Assembly: GCA_041749535.1 (NCBI GenBank)
Contig: JBGTBE010000003.1
Span: forward strand, 62,001 to 126,000
Direction: 5' to 3'
Source of the DNA: JBBQZU01 sp041749535
GTDB taxonomy: Bacteria > Bacteroidota > Bacteroidia > Flavobacteriales_D > Cryomorphaceae
DNA length: 64,000 bases
The notes beneath the pieces are model-generated. The model ran no database searches. It was not told the origin of the DNA and worked only from the letters and a program-made list of their open reading frames with translations. Shown here one piece after another: positions 15,206 to 22,841 of this stretch. The position numbers and the translations under genes are program-made. Position 1 is the first letter of the stretch. Each line of letters begins with the position of its first letter.

Positions 15206-16186
15206 ATGAATTCGTTTCGATTTTTAACTTATACCTTGGTTGCTTGCGCTTCATTTTGCACAGCAGAAGCCCAGCAATACAACCTGGTGCCCAATCCCAA
15301 TTTTGAGCAATATAGCATTTGCCCTGATGCACTTGCTCAGATTGCAAAGGCAACTGGATGGCAAATGTGGCAGGGTTCACCTGACTTTTTTCATGCTTGT
15401 GATGAAAGCCAAACTGTTAGCACACCATTCAGCACATATAATGGCTTTCAGCACACGTTTAACGGACTAGGTTATGGTGGGTTAATTGGTATTGCTTACA
15501 ACAATATCGGTGAAGTGATGGGTATTGAATTGTCAGAACCTTTGCAAATTGGCCAGATGTACTATATTGAATTTCAATGGAGCAGAGCATTTGGTGGGAT
15601 CGCACACAGTTGGTGCGACTGTGCCAATAGCCATTTGGGTGCTGTGCTCACCACGCAAGGCTATGTAAGCAATACCAATCCTTATATCCACAACAGTTTT
15701 GCCCATATATACGATGATCAACTGCTGGTGGACACCACTAGTTGGCAAAGTATATCAGGCTGGATTACAGCAGATCAGGCCTATACCCACATCGGCATTG
15801 GTACCTTCTTCAACCTTAATGAGATAGAAGTGGCCTACTTCAACGGATCGCCGCAGGAGATTTTTCTCAAAACCTATTATTATATCGATGGGGTTTGTGT
15901 GGCTACCGATCCGGCTTATTGCGATGTGGTGCTAAATGCCGGCAATCTGATCAACAACGATTACGACGTACAGGTGTATCCCAATCCCGCCAATGCGCTC
16001 ACCTTCATTGAAGCCGCAGGAGAATTTTCCTACCACCTGATAGAAATTACCGGCAGAACCGTGCTGACAGGAAAAGGTACCAACAAGGCAACGCTTCGGC
16101 TCGAAAATGTACCCCAGGGCGCTTACCTGCTTAAGATCGAAACAAATTCAGGGGTATTAACCAAAAAACTTATTAAAAACCCTTGA
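15206..16186 (+). CDS. Secreted protein with NLVPNPNFE N-terminus and T9SS sorting domain (pair B, first gene)
   Basis: Paralogue of the gene at 11503-12483, also 326 residues. The signal peptide ends near AEAQ (about residue 23), followed by NLVPNPNFEQY. Shared landmarks include the central W-C pattern (HSWCDCANSHLG versus QRWCATNNIG), the FAHI motif and a GWxTAD motif. The C-terminal T9SS sorting domain begins near VQVYPNPANAL and ends KKLIKNP. Only three bases separate it from the fibre gene, so both are made from one mRNA. Function unknown; the conserved pairing suggests the two proteins act together at the surface. Confidence 0.8.
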   Translation: MNSFRFLTYTLVACASFCTAEAQQYNLVPNPNFEQYSICPDALAQIAKATGWQMWQGSPDFFHACDESQTVSTPFSTYNGFQHTFNGLGYGGLIGIAYNNIGEVMGIELSEPLQIGQMYYIEFQWSRAFGGIAHSWCDCANSHLGAVLTTQGYVSNTNPYIHNSFAHIYDDQLLVDTTSWQSISGWITADQAYTHIGIGTFFNLNEIEVAYFNGSPQEIFLKTYYYIDGVCVATDPAYCDVVLNAGNLINNDYDVQVYPNPANALTFIEAAGEFSYHLIEITGRTVLTGKGTNKATLRLENVPQGAYLLKIETNSGVLTKKLIKNP

Positions 16187-16189
16187 AAA

Positions 16190-18550
16190 ATGAAAACGTA
16201 CTTTTCTTCAATCGCACTGGCATTTTGCTTGTGTTTCACCGCTTTTACCGGCCGCGGCCAGGTGAGCTATCTCACCAATGATCCAAATGCTAACACCCCA
16301 TTGGGCTTTCTTGGATGGGGTGTGCCAAATGACAATACCGACCTGAACATCAGGCAGAACAACCTGCGACGAATACGTATGAGCAGCGTAATCTATCCCC
16401 AATACAACTATAGCATGGCTGATACCACTTTTAATGCCAGCCGCATGTTCTTCGGAATCAATGGAAACAATATGGCAACGCCGTTTAGTATGATGCATTT
16501 GGGATATAATATCAGTGCGAATCTGCGCAGAAACTGGATGAATGTAGGCACTACCTACGGTGCGGGTGCTGACATCATGCATGTAGGTTTGATCAATAGA
16601 CCTGCTATTGCCAACAACAATGCACAGGTGGATGCGGTCATCGCATGGGGATGCAATGACCAATTCTTCTCACCGGTTAATGGCCCTGATAATTTGAGGT
16701 TTTTATTTCTTGCTCCCACTACCGCAACAGCCAGCCCAGGCTCAGCGCAGGAAGGTCTCGAAACCATGCGCATCACCCCCTGGGGAAATGTGGGAATAGG
16801 AAGCGTATTCAACAACAACCAGCAGCCCGTGAGACGCCTCGTTGTAGCCCAACGTACTGATTCTGTACAATTCAGGGTAGCATGGGACATCAATCAAAAT
16901 CCAGTACTCGGAGACCATGCCGACTTTCAGGTAACTCCACTGTCAAACCTGCACATACGGCCCAGCCACAACAACAACAAGCGCACAACTGTAATCGGTT
17001 TCTTGCGAAACGAACAACCAGACCCCTACAACGCGCCACTGGACAACATCATAACTACGCTCGATGTTGGCGGCCTGACAAGGATCAGAGAATTGCCCGA
17101 TAGTGCGCGAAATTCACTAATTATTGGTTTTAACCTAGCTGGAGCCGGTCAGGGCGTAAATGATAAATTTTTAGGCAGACTTGATTTCCCTAATGATGCA
17201 AGTCAATTTTTGGATGGAACTGGCAATTGGAGCGGTAACATCACCGACTGTCGCTGGGCAGATACTCCGTCGGTCACCGTATCCGGCGAAACCGATATGT
17301 TCACGGGCTATGATCCCGAAGACCCCTGCCACCGCGGTAAAGTGGCCATAGGTTCCAACGCCCCCAAAGCCAAACTTGATGTAACAATGACCACTGAGCG
17401 CGACAATTCTTTCGCGGCTTTTTCTGCTGATGCAACAGACTCTGAACCCGGATTCGGAGGTGGACCTACCTTGGTGTATGGTGTACTGTCCAATGCCGAA
17501 GGAATAAATGAAGCAAATACCTACATCGGTGTGGCGGGTCAGGCCGAGGAAGGTAAGTATGCGGTGGGTTTACTCGGCTTGGCGTCAAGCATTGGCGGTG
17601 TCAACATTTCCATTGGAACATACACTAAAGCAACTGCCAGCGCTTCTGCCAATATCGGTATTTATGCGGAAGCACCTGCCGGTTCAACCGACTACGCCGC
17701 ACAGTTGATAGGTGGTATCACTTTTACACAACCTCCTATTACATTAAGCGACCAGACAATCAAAACAGACATCAACCCAATAAACAACGCAACGCAATTG
17801 CTTAGCCTGTTCCAACCCAAAACCTATTACAACATTAATGAAACAGGTAGAAATCTCGGGCTTGAAGATGGGCTCCAATATGGTTTTATGGCCCAAGAAG
17901 TCAATGATGTAGCACCTGAACTGGTTAGAACCGTAGTGCTCCCCCCCGTTATGGACGAAACAGGCTTTGTAAGCGACACCGAAATTGAACTGCTCGGTGT
18001 GCAATACACAAAGATGGTGCCTATTCTCGTGGCTGGTTTTCAGGAGCAGAACACGATCATTGCAGCTCAGGCAGGTATTATTGAAAACCAGGAAACCCAG
18101 CTCAATTCACAAGCCGAAACGATTGCCGAGCTAGAATCAAAAGTTGAAATCATGGAACAGAAAATGGAATCCATGTACACCATCATGCAGTCTGTGCAGA
18201 GCAAAACAAACAACTGTTGCTCTTTCGGCTCTGCTCAGGAACCAAATGATGGTAGCACAGGTTCTCTGCCTGCCCCTGCCGGCACAACCGAAGGAGTGAA
18301 GCTTATGCAGAATGTGCCAAATCCATTTGACACTGCCACCCGCATTGACTTTATACTCCCTGCAGATGCCAATGTAGTGCTCGAACTAAGCGATGCACAA
18401 GGCCGTCCACTTCGAAAATTGATAGATGGCCAAATGAATGCCGGACCACAAACACTTACTCTTGATGGCAGCTCCCTGGCACCTGGAATGTATTTCTATA
18501 CCGTGTATGCCAATGGAGAGTTGATCTCGAAGAAGATGATTAAAAGGTGA
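16190..18550 (+). CDS. Fibre protein with S74 intramolecular chaperone and T9SS sorting domain (pair B)
   Basis: A 786-residue intact copy of the fibre gene. Signal peptide to about residue 24, long beta-rich fibre region, S74 chaperone domain beginning LSDQTIK (Ser520 and Lys525, the family's catalytic spacing) and YGFMAQEVNDVAPEL, a coiled coil around residues 630-670, a TNNCC motif, and a T9SS sorting domain from about residue 710 (VPNPFDTATRIDFILP). In phages this domain drives trimer assembly and then autocleaves; here the T9SS signal lies downstream of it, so cleavage would separate the fibre from its surface-attachment signal. Very likely a trimeric surface fibre or adhesin. Confidence 0.8.
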   Translation: MKTYFSSIALAFCLCFTAFTGRGQVSYLTNDPNANTPLGFLGWGVPNDNTDLNIRQNNLRRIRMSSVIYPQYNYSMADTTFNASRMFFGINGNNMATPFSMMHLGYNISANLRRNWMNVGTTYGAGADIMHVGLINRPAIANNNAQVDAVIAWGCNDQFFSPVNGPDNLRFLFLAPTTATASPGSAQEGLETMRITPWGNVGIGSVFNNNQQPVRRLVVAQRTDSVQFRVAWDINQNPVLGDHADFQVTPLSNLHIRPSHNNNKRTTVIGFLRNEQPDPYNAPLDNIITTLDVGGLTRIRELPDSARNSLIIGFNLAGAGQGVNDKFLGRLDFPNDASQFLDGTGNWSGNITDCRWADTPSVTVSGETDMFTGYDPEDPCHRGKVAIGSNAPKAKLDVTMTTERDNSFAAFSADATDSEPGFGGGPTLVYGVLSNAEGINEANTYIGVAGQAEEGKYAVGLLGLASSIGGVNISIGTYTKATASASANIGIYAEAPAGSTDYAAQLIGGITFTQPPITLSDQTIKTDINPINNATQLLSLFQPKTYYNINETGRNLGLEDGLQYGFMAQEVNDVAPELVRTVVLPPVMDETGFVSDTEIELLGVQYTKMVPILVAGFQEQNTIIAAQAGIIENQETQLNSQAETIAELESKVEIMEQKMESMYTIMQSVQSKTNNCCSFGSAQEPNDGSTGSLPAPAGTTEGVKLMQNVPNPFDTATRIDFILPADANVVLELSDAQGRPLRKLIDGQMNAGPQTLTLDGSSLAPGMYFYTVYANGELISKKMIKR

Positions 18551-18552
18551 TA

Positions 18553-18590
18553 GGTTTTTAGTGCCTGGTTTTTAGTGCCTGGTTTTTAGG
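18553..18590. repeat. 14-bp tandem repeat, unit GGTTTTTAGTGCCT, about 2.7 copies
   Basis: Two perfect copies (18553-18566, 18567-18580) and a partial third lie between the fibre stop codon and its terminator. This looks like replication slippage in the 3' untranslated region. Confidence 0.85.
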
Positions 18591-18600
18591 CTGGGTTTTA

Positions 18601-18644
18601 AAACTGCCGGTGGCTGAGATGTGTCGAGGCCCGGCGGTTTTTTT
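18601..18644 (+). terminator. Intrinsic terminator after pair B
   Basis: AAACTGCCGG and CCGGCGGTTT form a 10-bp stem (one G-U pair) with a 20-base loop, followed by seven T residues. Stem and loop closely match the terminator of pair A. Confidence 0.85.
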
Positions 18645-18772
18645 GTCTTAAAGTGAATTCTAATTTTTCTGTACGAAGATTAAATCCCCACCTGCTCCTT
18701 TGCGCAATTGGCCAAAGCCTTTGTGGACCGAAGGGCATTGCGGTTAAATTTATAATACAGAAAGTGGAGCTA

Positions 18773-19255
18773 TCAGTACGAAATCCCCAGCTTGCGGTAA
18801 ATAAAATGCAGGAGCCAGGCCGGGCCTATCATCAAAAACTTCAGATCATCAAAAAAGGAAGGTTTGGCACCCTCAATCTTGTGGCCTATAAATTGGCCAA
18901 TCCATGCAAGAACAAAAACAATGATAAAGAACAAACCGGCCTGCTCACCGAGAAGCAGATGGGTGCGGTGCACGAGCCAAAGCATCGCCATGGATACCAA
19001 TACCATGCCCACTGCAACAGGCAGCGATAACCTGATGAAAAAGACAATTCCAAAGATGAGCAGCAAGGTGCCAACATGCACATAGGGCCACCAGGCATCT
19101 GCTAAGTATTGCTGAACAAAGCCAAAAGGAATAAGCGACAATATGCCAATAATAGTGAAGAAGATCAGCGGAACGCATATCCAGTGTATCGCCTTGTTGG
19201 TAGCATTCTGGTGGCTTGCACCGTAGGCATCAAACCATTGTTGCATGGTGTTCAT
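18773..19255 (-). CDS. Mpo1-like (DUF962/YGL010w) membrane dioxygenase
   Basis: The 160-residue protein matches the Mpo1 family: it starts MNTMQQWFDAYGASHQNATN, has HWICVPLI after it, four hydrophobic segments and the C-terminal QFIGHKIEGAKPS motif. Yeast Mpo1 is an Fe(II)-dependent dioxygenase that shortens 2-hydroxy fatty acids by one carbon. Bacterial members are usually uncharacterised. I start at ATG 19255; the frame is open further upstream, but that part lies in a repeated non-coding segment. The nearby gene at 19772-20461 belongs to the fatty acid hydroxylase family, which may supply the substrate. Confidence 0.8.
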   Translation of the reverse strand: MNTMQQWFDAYGASHQNATNKAIHWICVPLIFFTIIGILSLIPFGFVQQYLADAWWPYVHVGTLLLIFGIVFFIRLSLPVAVGMVLVSMAMLWLVHRTHLLLGEQAGLFFIIVFVLAWIGQFIGHKIEGAKPSFFDDLKFLMIGPAWLLHFIYRKLGISY

Positions 19256-19302
19256 ATCGCGGTTATTTTGGTGATGAATATAGCCAAAGAACCTGAAATG
19301 CA

Positions 19303-19418
19303 GCAACTGTTCGGGCATTCCTTCCCTCGAACCAGTATGAAAAAGAGATTGTTTTAAAAAAGACAGTATAAAAAATCCCGACACAGTCGTATCGGGATTT
19401 CACCTTAGGTGCCCAGGA
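19303..19418. repeat. Direct repeat copy 1 of tRNA-Leu 3' flank
   Basis: This 116-bp segment is nearly identical to 19443-19558 at an offset of 140 bp; I see only a few mismatches. It includes a second copy of the tRNA terminator and the last 8 bases of the tRNA-Leu 3' acceptor region (19411-19418) without the rest of the tRNA. Confidence 0.9.
19373..19400 (-). terminator. Duplicated tRNA terminator, copy 1
   Basis: AAATCCCGA and TCGGGATTT arms with a 10-base loop, followed on the minus strand by T residues. It stands 118 bases before the Mpo1-like start codon and would block read-through from the tRNA a second time. Confidence 0.75.
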
Positions 19419-19442
19419 TGCCGAAGCAGTCGCTCGTACCTC

Positions 19443-19558
19443 GCAACAGTTCGGGCATTCCTTCCCTCGAACCAGTATGAAAAAGAGATTGTTTTAAAAA
19501 AGACAGCATAAAAAATCCCGACACAGTTGTATCGGGATTTCACCTTAGGTGCCCAGGA
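19443..19558. repeat. Direct repeat copy 2, overlapping the tRNA-Leu 3' end
   Basis: Second copy of the 116-bp repeat; its right end is the 3' end of the intact tRNA-Leu gene. A 24-bp unique piece (19419-19442) separates the copies. The pattern fits a local tandem duplication or the scar of an element that used the tRNA 3' end. Confidence 0.9.
19508..19540 (-). terminator. Intrinsic terminator of tRNA-Leu, copy 2
   Basis: AAATCCCGA (19513-19521) pairs with TCGGGATTT (19532-19540); the minus strand continues with a T run. It lies 10 bases after the tRNA 3' end. Confidence 0.8.
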
Positions 19559-19632
19559 CTGGACTCGAACCAGCACAAGCATAGCTCACCACCCCCTCAA
19601 GATGGCGTGTCTACCAATTTCACCACCTGGGC
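19550..19632 (-). tRNA. tRNA-Leu (anticodon GAG)
   Basis: The minus strand folds as a class II tRNA of 83 bases. The acceptor GCCCAGG pairs with CCTGGGC, followed by discriminator A. The D arm is GTGAAATTGGTAGACAC, the anticodon stem CCATC/GGTGG holds the loop TTGAGGG with anticodon GAG, a variable arm follows, and the T arm contains GGTTCGAGTCC. The terminal CCA is not fully encoded (CC then T). It reads CUC and CUU leucine codons. Confidence 0.95.
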
Positions 19633-19643
19633 ATTTCGAGCGG

Positions 19644-19651
19644 CAAAGCTA
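19644..19651 (-). promoter_or_regulatory. -7 element of tRNA-Leu promoter
   Basis: TAGCTTTG on the minus strand, 11 bases before the first tRNA base, fits TAnnTTTG. Confidence 0.55.
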
Positions 19652-19732
19652 ATGATTTGTTGGAGTTCATAAAGTAGTTGAAAAAAAAATGTGTATGTGA
19701 TGAATGGTACAAAATAGTAAATGAAGTGAATG

Positions 19733-19740
19733 TATATTTG
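19733..19740 (+). promoter_or_regulatory. -7 element for the fatty acid hydroxylase-like gene
   Basis: TATATTTG fits TAnnTTTG exactly and would give a leader of about 28 bases. No convincing -33 element is visible. Confidence 0.5.
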
Positions 19741-19771
19741 CAGTCAGAATTGAGTCCCAAAAGGCTTAGCT

Positions 19772-20461
19772 ATGAATAAGCGAATGCAGCATACTCCAAA
19801 CGAACAGGGCACAACCGCTCTCTTTAAGCACCCGGTACTGGAAAAGCTCGCGCGCACCCATATCTCCGTTCCACTCATTATTTACTTTGTTGGTTCTGCG
19901 GTATTGATGTACCTGAGTTTTTCAAGAGGCTACACCACTGCTATACAAGGCGTAGGGGTGTTTGCCATAGGTTTTTTTGTGTGGACTTTCGTGGAATATA
20001 TCATGCATAGGCATGTGTTCCATATGCTTCCCACCAACAAGATTAAAGAAAAGGTGCAATACACCTTTCACGGTGTACACCATGAATACCCCCGCGATAA
20101 GACGAGACTGGCAATGCCTCCTGCAGCATCGCTTATCATACTTACTGCGCTTTTTTTCGCATTTAAATTTTTCATGGGCAATTATGTGTACACGTTTCTT
20201 CCAGGTTTTGTAATGGGCTACTCGGCATATCTGGGTGTGCATTATGTAATTCACGCTTTCCCACCGCCCAAAAACTTTCTGCATGTGCTCTGGATCAACC
20301 ACAGCATACACCACTACAAAGACGATTCGGTGGCCTTTGGTGTATCGAGCCCATTGTGGGATGTAATTATAGGCACCATGCCCAGAAAAACCTACAAACG
20401 CAATCCTGCCAAGAAGCAGCCTTCCGAAAGCCATGAGCATCATGCCGAGGCAATGGCCTGA
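19772..20461 (+). CDS. Sterol desaturase/fatty acid hydroxylase family membrane protein
   Basis: The 229-residue protein has four membrane segments and the His-cluster di-iron motifs of this superfamily in order: HRHVFH, HGVHHEYP, HYVIHAF and HSIHHY, consistent with a di-iron oxygenase active site on the cytoplasmic face. It resembles the fatty acid 2-hydroxylase (Scs7/FA2H) branch more than sterol desaturases, including the PRDKTRLAMPP loop after the second cluster. In Bacteroidota such enzymes may act on sphingolipid or other membrane fatty acids. The C-terminal tail is rich in Lys and His. It is monocistronic, with its own promoter and terminator, and lies close to the Mpo1-like gene. Confidence 0.85.
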   Translation: MNKRMQHTPNEQGTTALFKHPVLEKLARTHISVPLIIYFVGSAVLMYLSFSRGYTTAIQGVGVFAIGFFVWTFVEYIMHRHVFHMLPTNKIKEKVQYTFHGVHHEYPRDKTRLAMPPAASLIILTALFFAFKFFMGNYVYTFLPGFVMGYSAYLGVHYVIHAFPPPKNFLHVLWINHSIHHYKDDSVAFGVSSPLWDVIIGTMPRKTYKRNPAKKQPSESHEHHAEAMA

Positions 20462-20489
20462 CAGCGCAAGTCACGTCAAGAACTTTCTC

Positions 20490-20517
20490 AAAGTCCCGCT
20501 CCACAAGGCGGGACTTT
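20490..20517. terminator. Bidirectional intrinsic terminator
   Basis: AAAGTCCCGC (20490-20499) and GCGGGACTTT (20508-20517) form a perfect 10-bp stem with an 8-base loop between the convergent genes at 19772-20461 and 20567-21751. T runs are short on both sides. Confidence 0.7.
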
Positions 20518-20566
20518 GCATGAATGGTGGATTCCTTTAACCGGCTACGCGTAGGGTCGAAGTAGG

Positions 20567-21751
20567 CTAGCGCACAAAATCATTTCCCGTACGGAAGTAC
20601 TCACGAAAAATGGGCTGTCCGGGCCGCTCTCCGTTTACCCACACCTTTGCGACATCATAAAATTTATTGGTGCACTGCTCAATGACCACCGATGGGCTGT
20701 GGCTGCTTTTAACCCAGGCCCCCTCCGGCCACCAGGGTATATTCCTGAAGGCGTAGTTGCCATTGTTCATCAGCCAAATGGTAGGAGATTCGCCGGAAGC
20801 AATCTGTGTGAAAAGTCCATTTACCTCCACCGTACTTCCAAAACTTCTGAATACCAGCGCCCCCTCGGTAGGTGCATGCTCAAGGTGAAAATTCTCGATG
20901 GAGAAATACTTGGCGGTGGTGCAGCGCTCGGCATCAAAAAAGACTGCACGGGCATTTTCCCATCCTTCGGAAATGCAATCTACCAGGCGCACCCCTGAGC
21001 TTTGCAGCACTTTGAAGGAGGTGCCGGTGCAACCCTTGCGGTTGTACACCCTGCTGCTGCGCACCACCGTGTGGTTGCACTGCGAGTTGTTGTAGCTCGT
21101 GCCCGGCCAGGCATTCTCGCGGGTATCGCTGTTTACCCCGCTGCGCAGCACAATGCCATCGTGAAATGGATTTGTGACCAGCACCTGATCGATGGTGCAC
21201 ATAAGGCAAAAAACAAAATCAATGGCTGCCACTTCCTGTCCTGTAAATTCAATGTTACGCACCACAGTATCGAAACTCGAACCAATAAAAATGCCTTTGC
21301 TCCCCCCTTCTATCCTGCCGAAATTTTCAATAAGGTAGCGGGTTTTGTTGTACACCATCGCTTCGGCTTGGGTGGAAGGAATGCTGTAAAAGAGCTGCAC
21401 GCCCCGGCCTGCCTTTATGTTTGCGCCCTGCCCGTCAATAATCACCAAAGCGCCCGTGCGGGGAAGGTGCAGCGTGTCCATGATCAAATAATCGCCCGGG
21501 GTGAATTCTATTCGCTTCACTCTTTGTGAGGTGCGAAGACGCCTGAAAATGGCGGGCACATCATCGCCGGGATTGATCCTGACATAGGACTCATCCACAT
21601 CGGTATCGTTCATTGCAGGTGGGCTACCTGTTTTAATAGTATCCAAATCAGAAGCGGAGATTTCTGCATCTTTGTGCACCATAGTGCTGGCGCAGCTTAT
21701 CGAGAGCAAAATTAAAGAGGCGGGCACAATGTATCTGAACCGGAATTGCAT
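20567..21751 (-). CDS. Right-handed beta-helix lipoprotein
   Basis: The mature protein starts at a lipoprotein signal (MQFRFRYIVPASLILLSISC), giving 394 residues with Cys20 as the lipid anchor. After a short linker, repeated strands such as YLIENFGRIEGGSKGIFIGS, TVVRNIEFTGQEVAAIDF and NHTVVRSSRVYNRKGC are typical of a pectate-lyase-like right-handed beta helix. No catalytic motif that names a substrate is evident. Its start codon overlaps the divergent start of the CoA-transferase gene (CATG), so no intergenic region exists between them. Function unknown; polysaccharide binding or cleavage is the usual role of the fold. Confidence 0.65.
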   Translation of the reverse strand: MQFRFRYIVPASLILLSISCASTMVHKDAEISASDLDTIKTGSPPAMNDTDVDESYVRINPGDDVPAIFRRLRTSQRVKRIEFTPGDYLIMDTLHLPRTGALVIIDGQGANIKAGRGVQLFYSIPSTQAEAMVYNKTRYLIENFGRIEGGSKGIFIGSSFDTVVRNIEFTGQEVAAIDFVFCLMCTIDQVLVTNPFHDGIVLRSGVNSDTRENAWPGTSYNNSQCNHTVVRSSRVYNRKGCTGTSFKVLQSSGVRLVDCISEGWENARAVFFDAERCTTAKYFSIENFHLEHAPTEGALVFRSFGSTVEVNGLFTQIASGESPTIWLMNNGNYAFRNIPWWPEGAWVKSSHSPSVVIEQCTNKFYDVAKVWVNGERPGQPIFREYFRTGNDFVR

Positions 21752-22841
21752 GGGTGGTTTTTTTAAAGATCTAAAAGTTATTGAACTTGCCAGCGTGCTT
21801 GCAGGTCCATCTGCGGGCATGTTCTTTGCCGAGCTTGGAGCACGGGTGTTAAAAGTAGAAAATAAACGCGCGGGAGGGGATGTAACCCGCAGTTGGAGAT
21901 TGAACGGAGAAAGCAAGGATGGCGTATCTGCCTACTACTGCTCAGTAAATTACGCCAAGGAAATCTATATGCTGGACCTGAACAACCGAGAAGATCGGGA
22001 TGTAATTCTGGATGAGATTGCCACTGCAGATATTGTACTCTCAAACTACCAGGAGCGCACAGCACTCAAACTCGGGTTGAACTATGCACAACTAAAACTG
22101 CTGAACCCCAAGATCATTTATGTTCAATTGGACGGTTTCGGCGAAAGCCAGCGCCCTGCTTTTGATGTGGTGCTTCAAGCTGAAACGGGTTGGATATCCA
22201 TGACAGGAACAGATTCAACCAAACCGGCAAAACTGCCCGTAGCCCTTATTGATGTAATAGCAGGACACCAACTCAAGGAGGCCGCACTTCTCGCAATTAT
22301 ACACCGCATGCGTACCGGAGAGGGGAGCCTGGTACGATGCAACCTCGAGCAATCTTCACTCAGCGCGCTCGCCAATCAGGCAACCAACTACCTGATGGAA
22401 GGAGCGGTTGCAGAGCCCATTGGCACACTACACCCCAATATTGCGCCTTACGGTGACTGGTTTTTCACTTCCGACCATAAAAAGTTGGTACTGGCTGTAG
22501 GCAGCGATACACAGTTTAAGTCATTCTGCGAAAGCGCCGCACTCGAAGCGCTCAGTGAAGATGCCCGTTATGCTACCAATGCTGCACGTGTATTGAACCG
22601 GCCTTCCCTTGCCCGTGCCATAGCGCCTGCCATCGCCCTAAAACCTTTTAAGTATTGGTCGGAAGTATGGGGTGTACTAAACATTCCTTTCGGGGAAATA
22701 AAGGATATAGGCGAAGTACTTCAAGGCGCCGTAGCCCAAAGTATGGTACTTGAAGAAGACATAGAAGGGAAAGCTACCAAAAGACTGAGCGGCAATGCCT
22801 TCAGCGCTTCATTTTTGCAACCTTGGCAAGGGCAGGTTTGA
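21750..22841 (+). CDS. CaiB/BaiF family CoA-transferase
   Basis: A class III CoA-transferase of 363 residues. The N-terminus FKDLKVIELASVLAGPSAGM is typical, and the catalytic aspartate is Asp139 in RPAFDVVLQAETGWISMTG. These enzymes move CoA between carboxylic acids, but the substrates cannot be inferred. I start at ATG 21750 because it places the conserved N-terminus 5 residues in; the frame extends upstream to 21672 without conservation. The ATG overlaps the start codon of the divergent lipoprotein gene by two bases. The 3' end overlaps the convergent gene at 22801 by 41 bases. Confidence 0.85.
   Translation: MGGFFKDLKVIELASVLAGPSAGMFFAELGARVLKVENKRAGGDVTRSWRLNGESKDGVSAYYCSVNYAKEIYMLDLNNREDRDVILDEIATADIVLSNYQERTALKLGLNYAQLKLLNPKIIYVQLDGFGESQRPAFDVVLQAETGWISMTGTDSTKPAKLPVALIDVIAGHQLKEAALLAIIHRMRTGEGSLVRCNLEQSSLSALANQATNYLMEGAVAEPIGTLHPNIAPYGDWFFTSDHKKLVLAVGSDTQFKSFCESAALEALSEDARYATNAARVLNRPSLARAIAPAIALKPFKYWSEVWGVLNIPFGEIKDIGEVLQGAVAQSMVLEEDIEGKATKRLSGNAFSASFLQPWQGQV

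Noticed and set aside
18653..19030. 125-codon plus-strand frame opposite the Mpo1-like gene
   Set aside because: It is antisense to a well-supported membrane protein gene and has no recognisable features.
19400..19582. Minus-strand frame across the tRNA-Leu 3' end
   Set aside because: Short frames starting MLVLVRVQSWAPKVK are a common by-product of tRNA sequence and the duplicated flank; no gene supported.
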